Positions 45,921 to 55,200 of a stretch of 64,000 nt of DNA are shown in pieces. The notes below the pieces were generated by a model, which saw only the letters and a program-made list of their open reading frames with translations, was not told the origin of the DNA and searched no databases. The position numbers and the translations under genes are program-made. How positions within the stretch are numbered: position 1 is the first letter of the stretch; the number at the start of each line of letters is the position of its first letter. Source of the DNA: Okeania sp. KiyG1 (GTDB lineage Bacteria > Cyanobacteriota > Cyanobacteriia > Cyanobacteriales > Microcoleaceae); assembly GCF_014132355.1 (NCBI RefSeq), contig NZ_BLZO01000087.1:1-64000 (forward strand). The letters are read 5' to 3'.

Positions 45921-46973
45921 TTACTTATTTTTTGAAAAATCGGGTGAAGATGGGTATAATTCATCTTTTATTTTTGCCAATTTGCAGGCAAAGTCCTGTA
46001 ATTTTTTTTCAGCTTGATCGAGTTTAATTATATTTTCTTGTTGAACTTGGTTGTTAGACTTAGGCGTTTCTATTTCTTCTTTAATTGAGTAACCATACCG
46101 TTCAGCCATTTCAATAATTTGTTTAAGCAAATCTGGTTCTTCTATTTCTTCCATAAAATTAATTTCTCTACGATTTTCAGGATTTCTAGTATTAGTTTTA
46201 ATGTCATTAAAAATTTCATACTTATGATAATCTAAGTTCAGTCTATCGAACAGTATTTCCAGAGAATCTTCCACTCTATAATGTATTAACTTTCTGCCAC
46301 TTTGTTCAATTTTCTGATGCCAGTATAAATACCATTTACAACATTTAGTTAATTCTGAGTCTGATGATTTAATTTCAGGTGTATTTAAAAGAGCATAGTT
46401 AGTATAAAAACAGTGATTTCGTCGAAAAAAACCTATTGCTATTAGGGATTCAATTACTTTTTTGGGATGACGAGTTAGATGAATAATCGAAACATCTTTT
46501 GGTACGCATTCGGTATTTAAAAAAGGAACTGCTAACCAACTAGAATCAGCTTCTAGGTTTGAGTGATTCAACATTCTCTGCTTAACTACTTGCTTGGTTA
46601 GGTGTCGTTGTTTTCTTGAAGGTGCGCCAAAAAATGTTTCATGTCCGCATTTTATTCCCACACTTTTAAAAGCATGAGCCATAAATTTAGTTCCACTTCT
46701 AGCTGTTGCTACAACTAAGTATTTGAATTCTATTTCTCTTGAGGCTTTTTGATTTTTCTTTTGACTGGGGAAGACCTGACCTGGCTGAGTTTTAGTTACT
46801 GATAATTTATCTTGATTTTTATGTGTTCTTTGCTGAATTATAGAGGTGGCGTTTAAAGATTTCTTTTCCTGATTTTCTAATTTTTTAGTAGCAGTATTAT
46901 CCCAATTAAATTTCTGACCTAAGTATTCCTCTAACTTTTGGTTATAGGGCTGAAAATATTCGGTTAGCATCAT
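45921..46973 (-). CDS. Sulfotransferase (second half of a two-domain protein)
   Basis: Residues 1-27 (MLTEYFQPYNQKLEEYLGQK, FNWD) are the C-terminal end of the sulfotransferase at 46988-47656. A linker follows. The second sulfotransferase domain starts at about 85: YLVVATARSGTKFMAHAFKS, then VSIIHLTRHPKKVIESLIAI and LIHYRVEDSLEILFDRLNLD. A helical tail (IIKLDQAEKKLQDFACKLAK) ends the 350-residue frame. The two frames are separated by a one-base shift near 46990 and were probably one ~570-residue protein. The acceptor is unknown. Confidence 0.8.
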   Translation of the reverse strand: MMLTEYFQPYNQKLEEYLGQKFNWDNTATKKLENQEKKSLNATSIIQQRTHKNQDKLSVTKTQPGQVFPSQKKNQKASREIEFKYLVVATARSGTKFMAHAFKSVGIKCGHETFFGAPSRKQRHLTKQVVKQRMLNHSNLEADSSWLAVPFLNTECVPKDVSIIHLTRHPKKVIESLIAIGFFRRNHCFYTNYALLNTPEIKSSDSELTKCCKWYLYWHQKIEQSGRKLIHYRVEDSLEILFDRLNLDYHKYEIFNDIKTNTRNPENRREINFMEEIEEPDLLKQIIEMAERYGYSIKEEIETPKSNNQVQQENIIKLDQAEKKLQDFACKLAKIKDELYPSSPDFSKNK

Positions 46974-46987
46974 TCGTGTAGCTTCAC

Positions 46988-47656
46988 TTATATCATTATT
47001 GTGCTTTCTATAATTGTATTTTTATAAATTTCTTGTGGTCTGTTAGGTACTCCTAAAAAATTCCATACTTGTTTCATTTTTTGTCTGGGATTTTCCCAAA
47101 GTTCTTCACTTTTTAAGATTAACAAATTTTTCCGAGGAAAAAATTTCAGCCATCGGAGCAATTGCTCGATATAAATACCTCTAGATAAGTAACTGTAGTA
47201 TCGATGTGGCAAACTTTTATAATTTTCATCTGCCATAATTTTATCTATTTCTGGTTCAATTCGAGATGGCTCTTGTTGAATTGCTTGTTCAAAAGATAGA
47301 GGTTCGCGAGACTTGCCAAACTGACGATTATGATAGTAATGAGATACTGCTCTGTCTACAGGATTTCTTAGTAATAAAATCAGTTTTATATCTGGTAGAG
47401 ATTGAGATATTCTCTGGGGAGCGTGGGGATGAAATATATAGTATGGACTAGCTTCTCCTGTAATGGTTTGATTTGGAATTTCTTTTTGAGGAAAATGAGA
47501 ATAATACCAATTCATTCCTTTGTCAAAGTTTAAGTCGAAGAAATGTACTTCTTTTTTAGTGGCTGGTAAAATTTGAGGATGTTTAGTCAAATATCTATAT
47601 AGAGAGGTAGTTCCACATTTCTGAGCGCCGATAATAATAAAGTTTGGTAAAGTCAT
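46988..47656 (-). CDS. Heparan-sulfate-type sulfotransferase, C-terminus shifted
   Basis: This 222-residue product has the PAPS loop FIIIGAQKCGTTSLYRYLTK, VHFFDLNFDKGMNWYYSHFP, TGEASPYYIFHPHAPQRIS and LILLLRNPVDRAVSHYYHNR (3'-phosphate motif). Later parts are SRGIYIEQLLRWLKFFPRKN and LGVPNRPQEIYKNT. This resembles the heparan N-/3-O-sulfotransferase group. The end TIIESTIMI replaces the usual HN...EATR text, which occurs in the next frame (DISEATRMMLTEYFQPYN), so the gene is split from 45921-46973 by a frameshift. Confidence 0.85.
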   Translation of the reverse strand: MTLPNFIIIGAQKCGTTSLYRYLTKHPQILPATKKEVHFFDLNFDKGMNWYYSHFPQKEIPNQTITGEASPYYIFHPHAPQRISQSLPDIKLILLLRNPVDRAVSHYYHNRQFGKSREPLSFEQAIQQEPSRIEPEIDKIMADENYKSLPHRYYSYLSRGIYIEQLLRWLKFFPRKNLLILKSEELWENPRQKMKQVWNFLGVPNRPQEIYKNTIIESTIMI

Positions 47657-47916
47657 TTTGATACTCTTGAACCTTTTAAAAATATTTATTATATATTATA
47701 GATAGTGTTTACTAACCTAGTGAGGTATAGCTTCTAAATTACTAACTTTGGTCTGACAAAATTTAATGTACCTCAGTAGACTGAGAAATGCTATAACTAC
47801 TGTAAAATTATTATGTAATTTAGACTTTATTCTACAGTAAACAACCTCAACTATCTAGAAGATGTGGCAAAAAATCAGAGGAGTTATTTATGAGTTGCAA
47901 AAGGTATATAAATTAA

Positions 47917-48471
47917 ATGAATAATAAAAATATGTGTTCCCAAGTGAATCAAGAAACAACAGCAGTGGAAAACCACCAACAGGCAGAGAATTATTTGGCC
48001 CAAGGGAAATTGGATAAAGCCCAGGCAGCTTGTCAAAAAGTCTTAGCTACAGTGCCAGATTTTGCCCCTGCGTACAAGACACTAGGAAACATTAGTCTGG
48101 ATATGGGCCAAATCGCAGAAGCTATGGATTGGTACACAAAAGCCCTTGCTACTCAACCTGATTGGGCAGAAGTTTATGCTGATATTGGCAGTCTATATGG
48201 GATGCAAAAGCAGTGGCAGTCAGCTATAGACTATTATCAAAAAGCGATTGAACTAACACCAGATAAGTGGGAATATTACAAATTTTTAGGGAAATGTCTT
48301 GAGAAACTACAGAAATGGAATAGGGCGATCGCTTGTTATTCAAAGGCGATTGAATTAAATCCTCATCATCCTAATAATTACTATTTATTGGGGAAAATTT
48401 TAGAAAAACAAAAGAACTCCTCGGAGGCGATCGCTATTTATCAACAAGGATTAAAAACTACCAGAAAATAG
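47917..48471 (+). CDS. TPR protein, 5' part of a frameshifted gene
   Basis: The 184-residue frame holds about four TPR units of 34 residues: AENYLAQGKLDKAQAACQKV, KTLGNISLDMGQIAEAMDWY, ADIGSLYGMQKQWQSAIDYY and KFLGKCLEKLQKWNRAIACY, then LLGKILEKQKNSSEAIAIYQ. It ends GLKTTRK at an A-run; one base later the text continues LPENSQLVRRIERLLNQ into 48497-50212. TPRs usually bind partner proteins or the acceptor in cyanobacterial glycosyltransferase giants. It probably forms one gene with the next two frames. Confidence 0.75.
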   Translation: MNNKNMCSQVNQETTAVENHQQAENYLAQGKLDKAQAACQKVLATVPDFAPAYKTLGNISLDMGQIAEAMDWYTKALATQPDWAEVYADIGSLYGMQKQWQSAIDYYQKAIELTPDKWEYYKFLGKCLEKLQKWNRAIACYSKAIELNPHHPNNYYLLGKILEKQKNSSEAIAIYQQGLKTTRK

Positions 48472-48496
48472 TCAATTAGTTAGAAGAATAGAGCGG

Positions 48497-50212
48497 TTGT
48501 TAAATCAGCAAAAACAAAATTTGGTAGAAAATTATCGCACTTATGGAGAAACCCAAAAACAAATTGAAAACTTAGAATCTGCTATTAGTGTTTATCGTGA
48601 AATTATCAAGATAGAGCCACAAAGTTCTGACTATTATGAACTAGGGATGCTTTTGGTAAAACAAGAAGATTTTGAAGGAGCATTATTATGCTATGAAGAA
48701 ATCTTAAAAATGCAGTCTTGGTCAGAGGATAAAGCTCAAAAAAATGTGACATTAGGAATAGCTTTAATTAAGGCAGGAAAACTTAGGGAAATTATCAATT
48801 GTTACCACAAAATTTTCGATAAAAATATTCAAAATTTAGAGTTTTATTATCAATTTAGTATCAGTATTTCCACAGCAGGATTAATCTCTGAAGCAGTTAC
48901 TTTTTTTAAGGAGTTACCTAAAGCACAGTTTCCTAAACAAGTTAAGCAGTCAACAAATGTAAGTAGTAATTCAATATATGACTTGCTCTGGGATGCTTTG
49001 AATCAAACTAATTCAGATAATTTAGATCTGAATCAAGACCTAGAGGGTTTAGAATTAAAATCTCAAGAAATTCAAAAACATTTTTCTAGAAAAGAATTAA
49101 AAGTTTTTCAAATAGATAAATTACATCCAAAACATATAAAATATATTAAAAATAGTGGCATTGTTTTAGAATATGTCAAATTAATAATAATTGAAAATCC
49201 TCATTTAGAAAATATTTACATCAATTACTTTGAGAGTACTAATGGAGTTGTACAAACAAGAACAAATAATGTCAAAAAAAAGGAACTTAAAAAAGACACA
49301 GGAGAGTATAAATATCAAGCCATTGAGTTTACTCAAAGTCTAGTAGAATTTGGGTATATATATGCCGTTTGCCCTCTAAGTGGTCGAGTAGTTAGGTCTA
49401 ATACTTCTTTTTATCTGGAAAGATTAACTCTTATATATAGATTTGAAGGAGAAGAAGTGTTTTACATTATACTCAATAATTTTATTGGTTCTAAAGCGGC
49501 TTTATATATTCCTAAACTTAACATCTGCATTGCTTTTAGCGGAACAAAAAAAACTGTTACAAACATACCTCAACATATTGCCAATAAAATTTCTAAATTT
49601 CAAAGCTATGCAGTTAGTAATTGGAGAGATGTCGAGAATTATCTGGGAAATGTTAATAAGTCATTAGTAGAAGTATATGGTACGATGAAAAACTTAGGGC
49701 ATTTTTTCTGGCAAGATGTCACAGGTATATACTATTTGTACGAACAGAATTTATTAGAAAAAATAGATTATTTTTGTGGTGGTTGGAATCAATATCTAAA
49801 CTTATTATCTATTTTTCCCGAAATTCCGGAAAATAAAATTTTAGATATGTCTGAAATGTCTGGTGAAGAGCAATTCAGATTTATGTTAAAAAATAACTTT
49901 TTCTGCGTGAGAATAACAGATGCTTTTATTAAACAAACTGTTGGGAATAGAATTGCTCAAGCTGCATATAATTTATGTTCTCAAGAGTTTATAGCAGAAG
50001 TAAGAAAAGCTAAAGAAAATAATAATTTACTGCTTTGGATAAATGTCAGAACTCATAATAAGGTTTGGGTCGATCAGGATGAAAATTATCCAAAAATTAT
50101 TAATAGTTTGATAGATGATTTTTCTGATTTAAGGATAGGAATTGTTTTTGACGGAACTCCAGATGCTAGTGATAGTGTAAAAAAATTATCGAAAAAACCA
50201 AATCAAAGGTGA
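48497..50212 (+). CDS. TPR protein with an unrecognised C-terminal domain, middle part
   Basis: The 571-residue frame begins with TPR-like units (YGETQKQIENLESAISVYRE, YYELGMLLVKQEDFEGALLC). From residue about 190 a domain without recognised family follows: LDLNQDLEGLELKSQEIQKH, YIYAVCPLSGRVVRSNTSFY, VFYIILNNFIGSKAALYIPK, TMKNLGHFFWQDVTGIYYLY and LLLWINVRTHNKVWVDQDEN. The alternation of strands and the late GIVFDGTPDAS stretch recall a GT-B-type transferase, but I cannot prove it. The frame ends KKLSKKPNQR at an A-run, and the remaining part is 50209-50556. Confidence 0.65.
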   Translation: MLNQQKQNLVENYRTYGETQKQIENLESAISVYREIIKIEPQSSDYYELGMLLVKQEDFEGALLCYEEILKMQSWSEDKAQKNVTLGIALIKAGKLREIINCYHKIFDKNIQNLEFYYQFSISISTAGLISEAVTFFKELPKAQFPKQVKQSTNVSSNSIYDLLWDALNQTNSDNLDLNQDLEGLELKSQEIQKHFSRKELKVFQIDKLHPKHIKYIKNSGIVLEYVKLIIIENPHLENIYINYFESTNGVVQTRTNNVKKKELKKDTGEYKYQAIEFTQSLVEFGYIYAVCPLSGRVVRSNTSFYLERLTLIYRFEGEEVFYIILNNFIGSKAALYIPKLNICIAFSGTKKTVTNIPQHIANKISKFQSYAVSNWRDVENYLGNVNKSLVEVYGTMKNLGHFFWQDVTGIYYLYEQNLLEKIDYFCGGWNQYLNLLSIFPEIPENKILDMSEMSGEEQFRFMLKNNFFCVRITDAFIKQTVGNRIAQAAYNLCSQEFIAEVRKAKENNNLLLWINVRTHNKVWVDQDENYPKIINSLIDDFSDLRIGIVFDGTPDASDSVKKLSKKPNQR

Positions 50213-50556
50213 ATTTTTACAATACGAATTTAAAGATAAAATTATACGAAAGTATAGTTTGGGCTAATAATATTGATGCTTATATTGCAGTAGTAGGTTC
50301 TGGATTAGTAATAACATCATGGTTAACAGATAAACCAGGTGTAGCTCATGGCGATCTGGCTCATTTGGCACAAAAAAGTTTTTGGTATGGAGTGAAAGAA
50401 GCTGGTATCCGGCCAACATTTTTGAAAGCTCAAGACATTCAACAACTAAACACAAAAGCTTATGGTAATTATAAAGTTAATTGGAAAATTATCTACAAAA
50501 AAATCTTGAATATTCTTAAAAAAGTGGAACAGCAAAAACGAATGTCTAAAGACTAA
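50209..50556 (+). CDS. C-terminal part of the same frameshifted gene
   Basis: Read from GTG 50209 (NFYNTNLKIKLYESIVWANN), the frame continues the domain of 48497-50212: IDAYIAVVGSGLVITSWLTD, KPGVAHGDLAHLAQKSFWYG, then a basic tail. The pattern of a hydrophobic strand followed by GSG and a conserved H fits the nucleotide-sugar side of a transferase, without proof. The overlap of 4 bp with the upstream frame is caused by one base shift; one original gene of about 880 codons (47917-50556) is likely. Confidence 0.6.
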   Translation: MNFYNTNLKIKLYESIVWANNIDAYIAVVGSGLVITSWLTDKPGVAHGDLAHLAQKSFWYGVKEAGIRPTFLKAQDIQQLNTKAYGNYKVNWKIIYKKILNILKKVEQQKRMSKD

Positions 50557-51042
50557 ACTAAAAAGTAAATAGAATGTAAGCATTCAGCTATCAGCAGTCA
50601 GCTATTCCTTCGGAATGCGGAGCAAACAGCAATTAGTAATAAATAATTACTTCTGAGGTTTTGTCCAGGAACTTTGGTAGTAACTTTTTATTCTTTTTGA
50701 ATTTCAAAGGTTGCTTTTACCTTCCCTAAAATTAATAGCTGATAGCTAATAGCTGACGGCTGTTTGCGCAGCATTCCGGAGGAAATGCTTACAATAGAAT
50801 ATATTGTGGCAGTTGATGGGGAATTTTAATTGAAGAAAGCAGAAGGGAAAATTGTATGGGGATAGTCAAGGACTTGCTGCTCCGCGTCTACTCACCCTAA
50901 ACAATTTTAAGCACTCCAGTTGACGGTGGGGTATTAAACCCATAAGGGAAAAGATAAATGTAGTGAAATAATCCCCATTAATTACTGTTTAATCAAAGTT
51001 TTTAGGCGATAAAAAAATCATAAATTAATAAATTATAGATAT
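50557..51042. other. Non-coding stretch with inverted repeats
   Basis: The outer arms GTAAGCATTCAGCTATCAGC (50577) and AGCTGACGGCTGTTTGCGCA...GAAATGCTTACAATAG (to 50793) are inverted and include CCTTCGGAATGCGGAGCAAA and its partner. The R4 repeat copy is at 50845-50955. No gene is seen. Confidence 0.7.
50845..50955 (+). repeat. Dispersed repeat R4, copy 2 with insert
   Basis: GGGAAAATTGTATGGGGAT, then an extra AGTCAAGGACTTGCTGCTCC, GCGTCTA, then CTCACCCTAAACAATTTTAA, GTTGACGGTGGGGTATTAAA. The insert is absent from copy 1 (37183-37268). Confidence 0.7.
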
Positions 51043-52058
51043 ATGGAATCTCAAACAATATTAGTTGTAACCACAATTTCAGCACCCAATAAAGTTTTAC
51101 GAGAATTGGCAGCAGGGTGTCAGTTATCCCACTGGAATTTCATAATTATAGGTGATACAAAAACACCAAGTGACTTTCTCTTAGAAGGTTCTCAATATTA
51201 TGATATAAAAGCTCAAATAGCTACAGGACTAAATTATGCTAAAGTCTGCCCAACTAAACATTATGCTAGAAAAAATATAGGGTATTTACTAGCAATGGAA
51301 CAAGGAGCAGAAAATATAGTAGAGACTGATGATGATAACTTACCTTTAGATAGTTTTTGGCAGAAAAATATTTAGAAATTCAATGTAAAATTATCGACAA
51401 AGCAGGTTGGATAAATATTTATAAATATTTTTCAGAAGCACCAATATGGCCGAGAGGATTACCGTTAGACAAAATTAATCACCCAATACCACCTTATGAA
51501 GAATTATCAGAATATTTGGCAAAATGCCCTATTCAGCAAGGATTAGCTAACCAAAACCCTGATGTTGATGCAATTTATAGATTAGTTTTACCTTGACCTC
51601 AAAACTTTAGAGATAATATTAACTTAGCATTAGGTAAAGAGAGTTGGTGCCCTTTCAACAGTCAAAATACATATTGGTTTCCCAATGCTTATCCACTTAT
51701 GTATTTGCCTGCATACTGTTCATTTAGAATGACAGATATATGGCGAATTTTTATCGCTCAAAGAATTTGTTGGGAAAATGGTTGGCGGATTTTATTTCAT
51801 AGTCCAACTGTTTATCAAGAGCGTAATATTCATAATCTAATGCAAGATTTTGAACAAGAGATTCCCGGTTATCTCAATAATGAAAAAATTGCCAAATTAT
51901 TATCCGAAGTTAAACTGAAGACCGGAAAAAATGCAATATCAGATAACCTAAGAAAATGCTACGAAACTCTAATTAAAAGTGATATATTCCCACCACAAGA
52001 AATTGATTTAGTAGAAGCTTGGCTAAAAGATATAGATACAGTATTGACATCCTCCTGA
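51043..52058 (+). pseudogene. STELLO-like (DUF288) glycosyltransferase, broken
   Basis: MESQTILVVTTISAPNKVLR, LAAGCQLSHWNFIIIGDTKT, CPTKHYARKNIGYLLAMEQG and IVETDDDNLPLDSFW match the start of STELLO/DUF288 proteins, with DDD as metal-binding motif. A frameshift at about 51358 follows, then WINIYKYFSEAPIWPRGLPL, an in-frame TGA at about 51595 where LPLP is expected, and PQNFRDNINLALGKESWCPF, YLPAYCSFRMTDIWRIFIAQ, WRILFHSPTVYQERNIHNL. The end (DIDTVLTSS) runs into the right end of an IS605-type remnant at 52044. In its present form it is inactive. Confidence 0.75.
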
Positions 52059-52200
52059 CGTGGCCTTTGAGCCATATCTAGAGGATTCCCAAACTTCACG
52101 ATGGGGAGTTTGTGTATCAAAAACAACTAAATCTATACATTTAGAATTGGTATTAAACCCACTTATACTGCTGTACAGAACCAAGCTAAATCTATTCATC
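52044..52200 (-). mobile_element. IS605-type right-end remnant
   Basis: On the minus strand the sequence GGGAATCCTCTAGATATGGC, CCACGTCAGGAGGATGTCAA ends at 52044, matching the other right ends. There is no tnpB. The rest may be a non-autonomous element with an unclear left end. The guide position (minus) starts TACTGTATCTATATCT. Confidence 0.55.
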
Positions 52201-52258
52201 TACAGAATTTTATTCTGACTCCTAAATTCTTTCTTAACCATCTTTACCAACGATAAAA

Positions 52259-55200
52259 ATGAAATCCGTGCCTCAAGTAACTCCAGAAACTTCAGCCCAA
52301 TACTTTCAAAAAGCCAACGACGCTATAGAAGCAGGCAAACTAGAAGAAGCCATCCCTCTCTATCGCCAAGCTATAAAACTAAACCCTAACTTCTCTTTGT
52401 ATTACCAAAGTCTGGGAGATGTAGAAGCCCAACTAGGTCATTGGGAACAAGCGACTACTGCCTATAGTCAGGCCATAAAACTTAAACCAAACTCGGCTAT
52501 CTCTCATCATCACCTGGGGGACATTCTGGCTCAACAAGGGAAATTAGAGAAAGCGATCGCCTCCTACTCCCAGGCCATTAATATCAATCCCAACTTTTCA
52601 GAATTTTATAACAGTCTCGGAAAAGCTGTATTCAACAAAGGTGAATTTGACAAAGCCATAACCTACTACCAAAAAGCTATATCCCTGGACTCAGAATCTG
52701 CTATTGCCCACCATAACTTGGGAGAAACTTTTGATAAACAAGGTCAAACTCAGGAAGCTACTAATTACTATCGGAAAGCTATAGAAATAGACCCCAGTTT
52801 CTGGGAATCATACCAAAAATTAGGAATAGCCCTGAGTAAACTAGGAGACCTACATCAAGCTGCCCAAGTTTATTTAAAAGCTAGTCAACTTGTCCCGAAT
52901 TCCGCTAAAATCCATCATCATTGTGGAGAAACTTTATCCAAACTCCAAAGGTGGGATGAGGCCATTGTTGCCTATGGTAAAGCAACCGAACTAAAACCAA
53001 ACTCTGCACCCATTTATCATCAGTTCGGATATGCTCTGGCTCAACTACAAAAATGGCCGGAAGCTATAGCTGCCTACCGCAAAGCGATCGAACTTCAGCC
53101 CAACTCCCCAGAAGTACATCACCATCTGGGATATGCTTTAGCTCAACAGAAAAATTGGTCTGACGCTGTAGTTGCTTACCGCAAAGTCACAGAACTTCAG
53201 CCTAACTCCCCAGAGGTTTATTATCATTTGGGATATGCTCTGGGTAAACTTCAAAAGTGGGAACAAGCGGTGGTCGCTTACCAGAAAGCTGCACAATTAC
53301 AACCCAATTCCCCACAGGTACATTACCAGTTAGGTTGCGCCCTGATAGAATTCAAACAAAATCAAGAGGCAGTGGCCTCTCTCCGTAAAGCTTTAGAACT
53401 TAATCCTAACTTGGCCGAAGCTTATGGGGAATTGGGAATAGCTCTCGGTAATTTGAAGCAGTGGGATGAGGCGATCGCTACTTATCATCGGGCCTTGGAA
53501 CTTAATCCAAATTTAGGGGAAGTTCATGGTTATTTGGGAAAGATATTGGCTTCACAAAAACAGTGGGATGATGCTATTGCTAGTTATCGCCGTGGTCTGG
53601 AAGTTAATCCTAAGTTGCCGGAGGTTTACCAAAATCTGGCTTTAGCTTTGGTGCAGCAACAAAAGTTTGATGATGCTATTACCAATTATCAGCAAGCTAT
53701 TCAAATAGGTATCAATACTGCGGAAATTCACCATCAGTTGGGTCATACTCTCAGCAAACTCAAACGTTGGGATGAGGCTGTGGTTAGTTATGGTCGGGCA
53801 GTTGAGATTAATCCTAAGTCTGCAGCAGTGCATCATATGTTAGGAGAAGCTCTTGCCCAATTAAAACGGTGGGATGAGGCCCTCGCTTCTTTATCTCAAG
53901 CTGCTGAACTGAATCCTAAATCTGCGGATGTTATATACCACAAAGCCGAATTATTGTCAAAATTAGAAAGGTGGGATGAAGCTGTGGCGGCTTATTCAAA
54001 AGCTGTAGAGTTAAGGCCAAACTCGGCAAAGTTTCATTTGCGGTTGGGGGAAGCTTTGGCCCAGAAAACTCCTATGGATGAGGCGATCGCTTGTTACCGT
54101 CGTGCTTTGGAAATAGACCCTCATTTTTCTAAGGCTAAGAAAAAATTAGAAGCTGCTCAAGGAAGAAAAAATTTACTGGAAACGGGCAATTTTACGAACA
54201 TTAATATATTAGGAGAAACTGATTTTGAGGGTTGTTTGGATTATGCGACTCTTGATTATGTTTCTGGTTGGGCGAGACATAAAAATGATTCTGATAAGGT
54301 TGTATTTGTTGATGTTTTTGTTGGTAATAATTTAGTTGGAACGTTAGTAGCGAATAAATATCGTCAAGATTTAGCGGAAGCTTTTGATACTCACGGATAT
54401 CATGCTTTTGCTCAAAAAATTCCTCCTTCTTTACATAGTAATGGGTTAGTTGAAGTTAGTGTCAAGATAACAGAAACAGGTGAACAATTGAAAAATTCTC
54501 CTAAACCATTAGTAGTCGGACCGAAGGGGAAAAAGCATGAGGTTAATCTGAGTTTTGGTCAGGGAGAAATTAATAAACTTATCTATCATTTTCAAGAAGG
54601 AAGAAGGAAGAAGGAAGAAGGAAGTAGTGAAGAATTCAAAAGTCAAAAGTCAAAAGTCAAAAGTGAAGAAGTAAATTTGGAATTCAAAAGTCAAAAGTCA
54701 AAATTCCAAGAAGAATTCAAAAGTCAAAAGTCAAAAGTCAAAAGTGAAGAAGAAGTCAGAAGTAAAGAAGTAAAAAATGGAGAAGGAGTCGGAAGTAGAG
54801 AGTTAGAAGAATTCAGGAGTGAAGAGGAAGTTAGAAGTCAGATATCTCTGGCAAAAGTTCGGACGGAAAAACCAGCAGTAGCAGTAATTATTTTGAGTTT
54901 GAATGGAGCGAAATTATTAAGTGAGTTATTTGCTTCCTTTGAGCTTTATAACAGTTATGAAAATTTGGAATTAGTAGTGGTTGACCACGGATCGACAGAT
55001 AATAGTATTGATGTCTGTATGGAGTGGTTTAAAAAGTTGCCCATAACGGTTATTGCCAGGGGAGAAAATTATTCTTTTTCCAACTCAAATAATGTGGGAG
55101 TGAATGAAACAAAAGCTCCTTTACTGTTATTTATGAATAATGATATTACCCTCTGCCAAGACATAATTCCTCAAATGGTTGAGTTAATTCAACAAGATGA

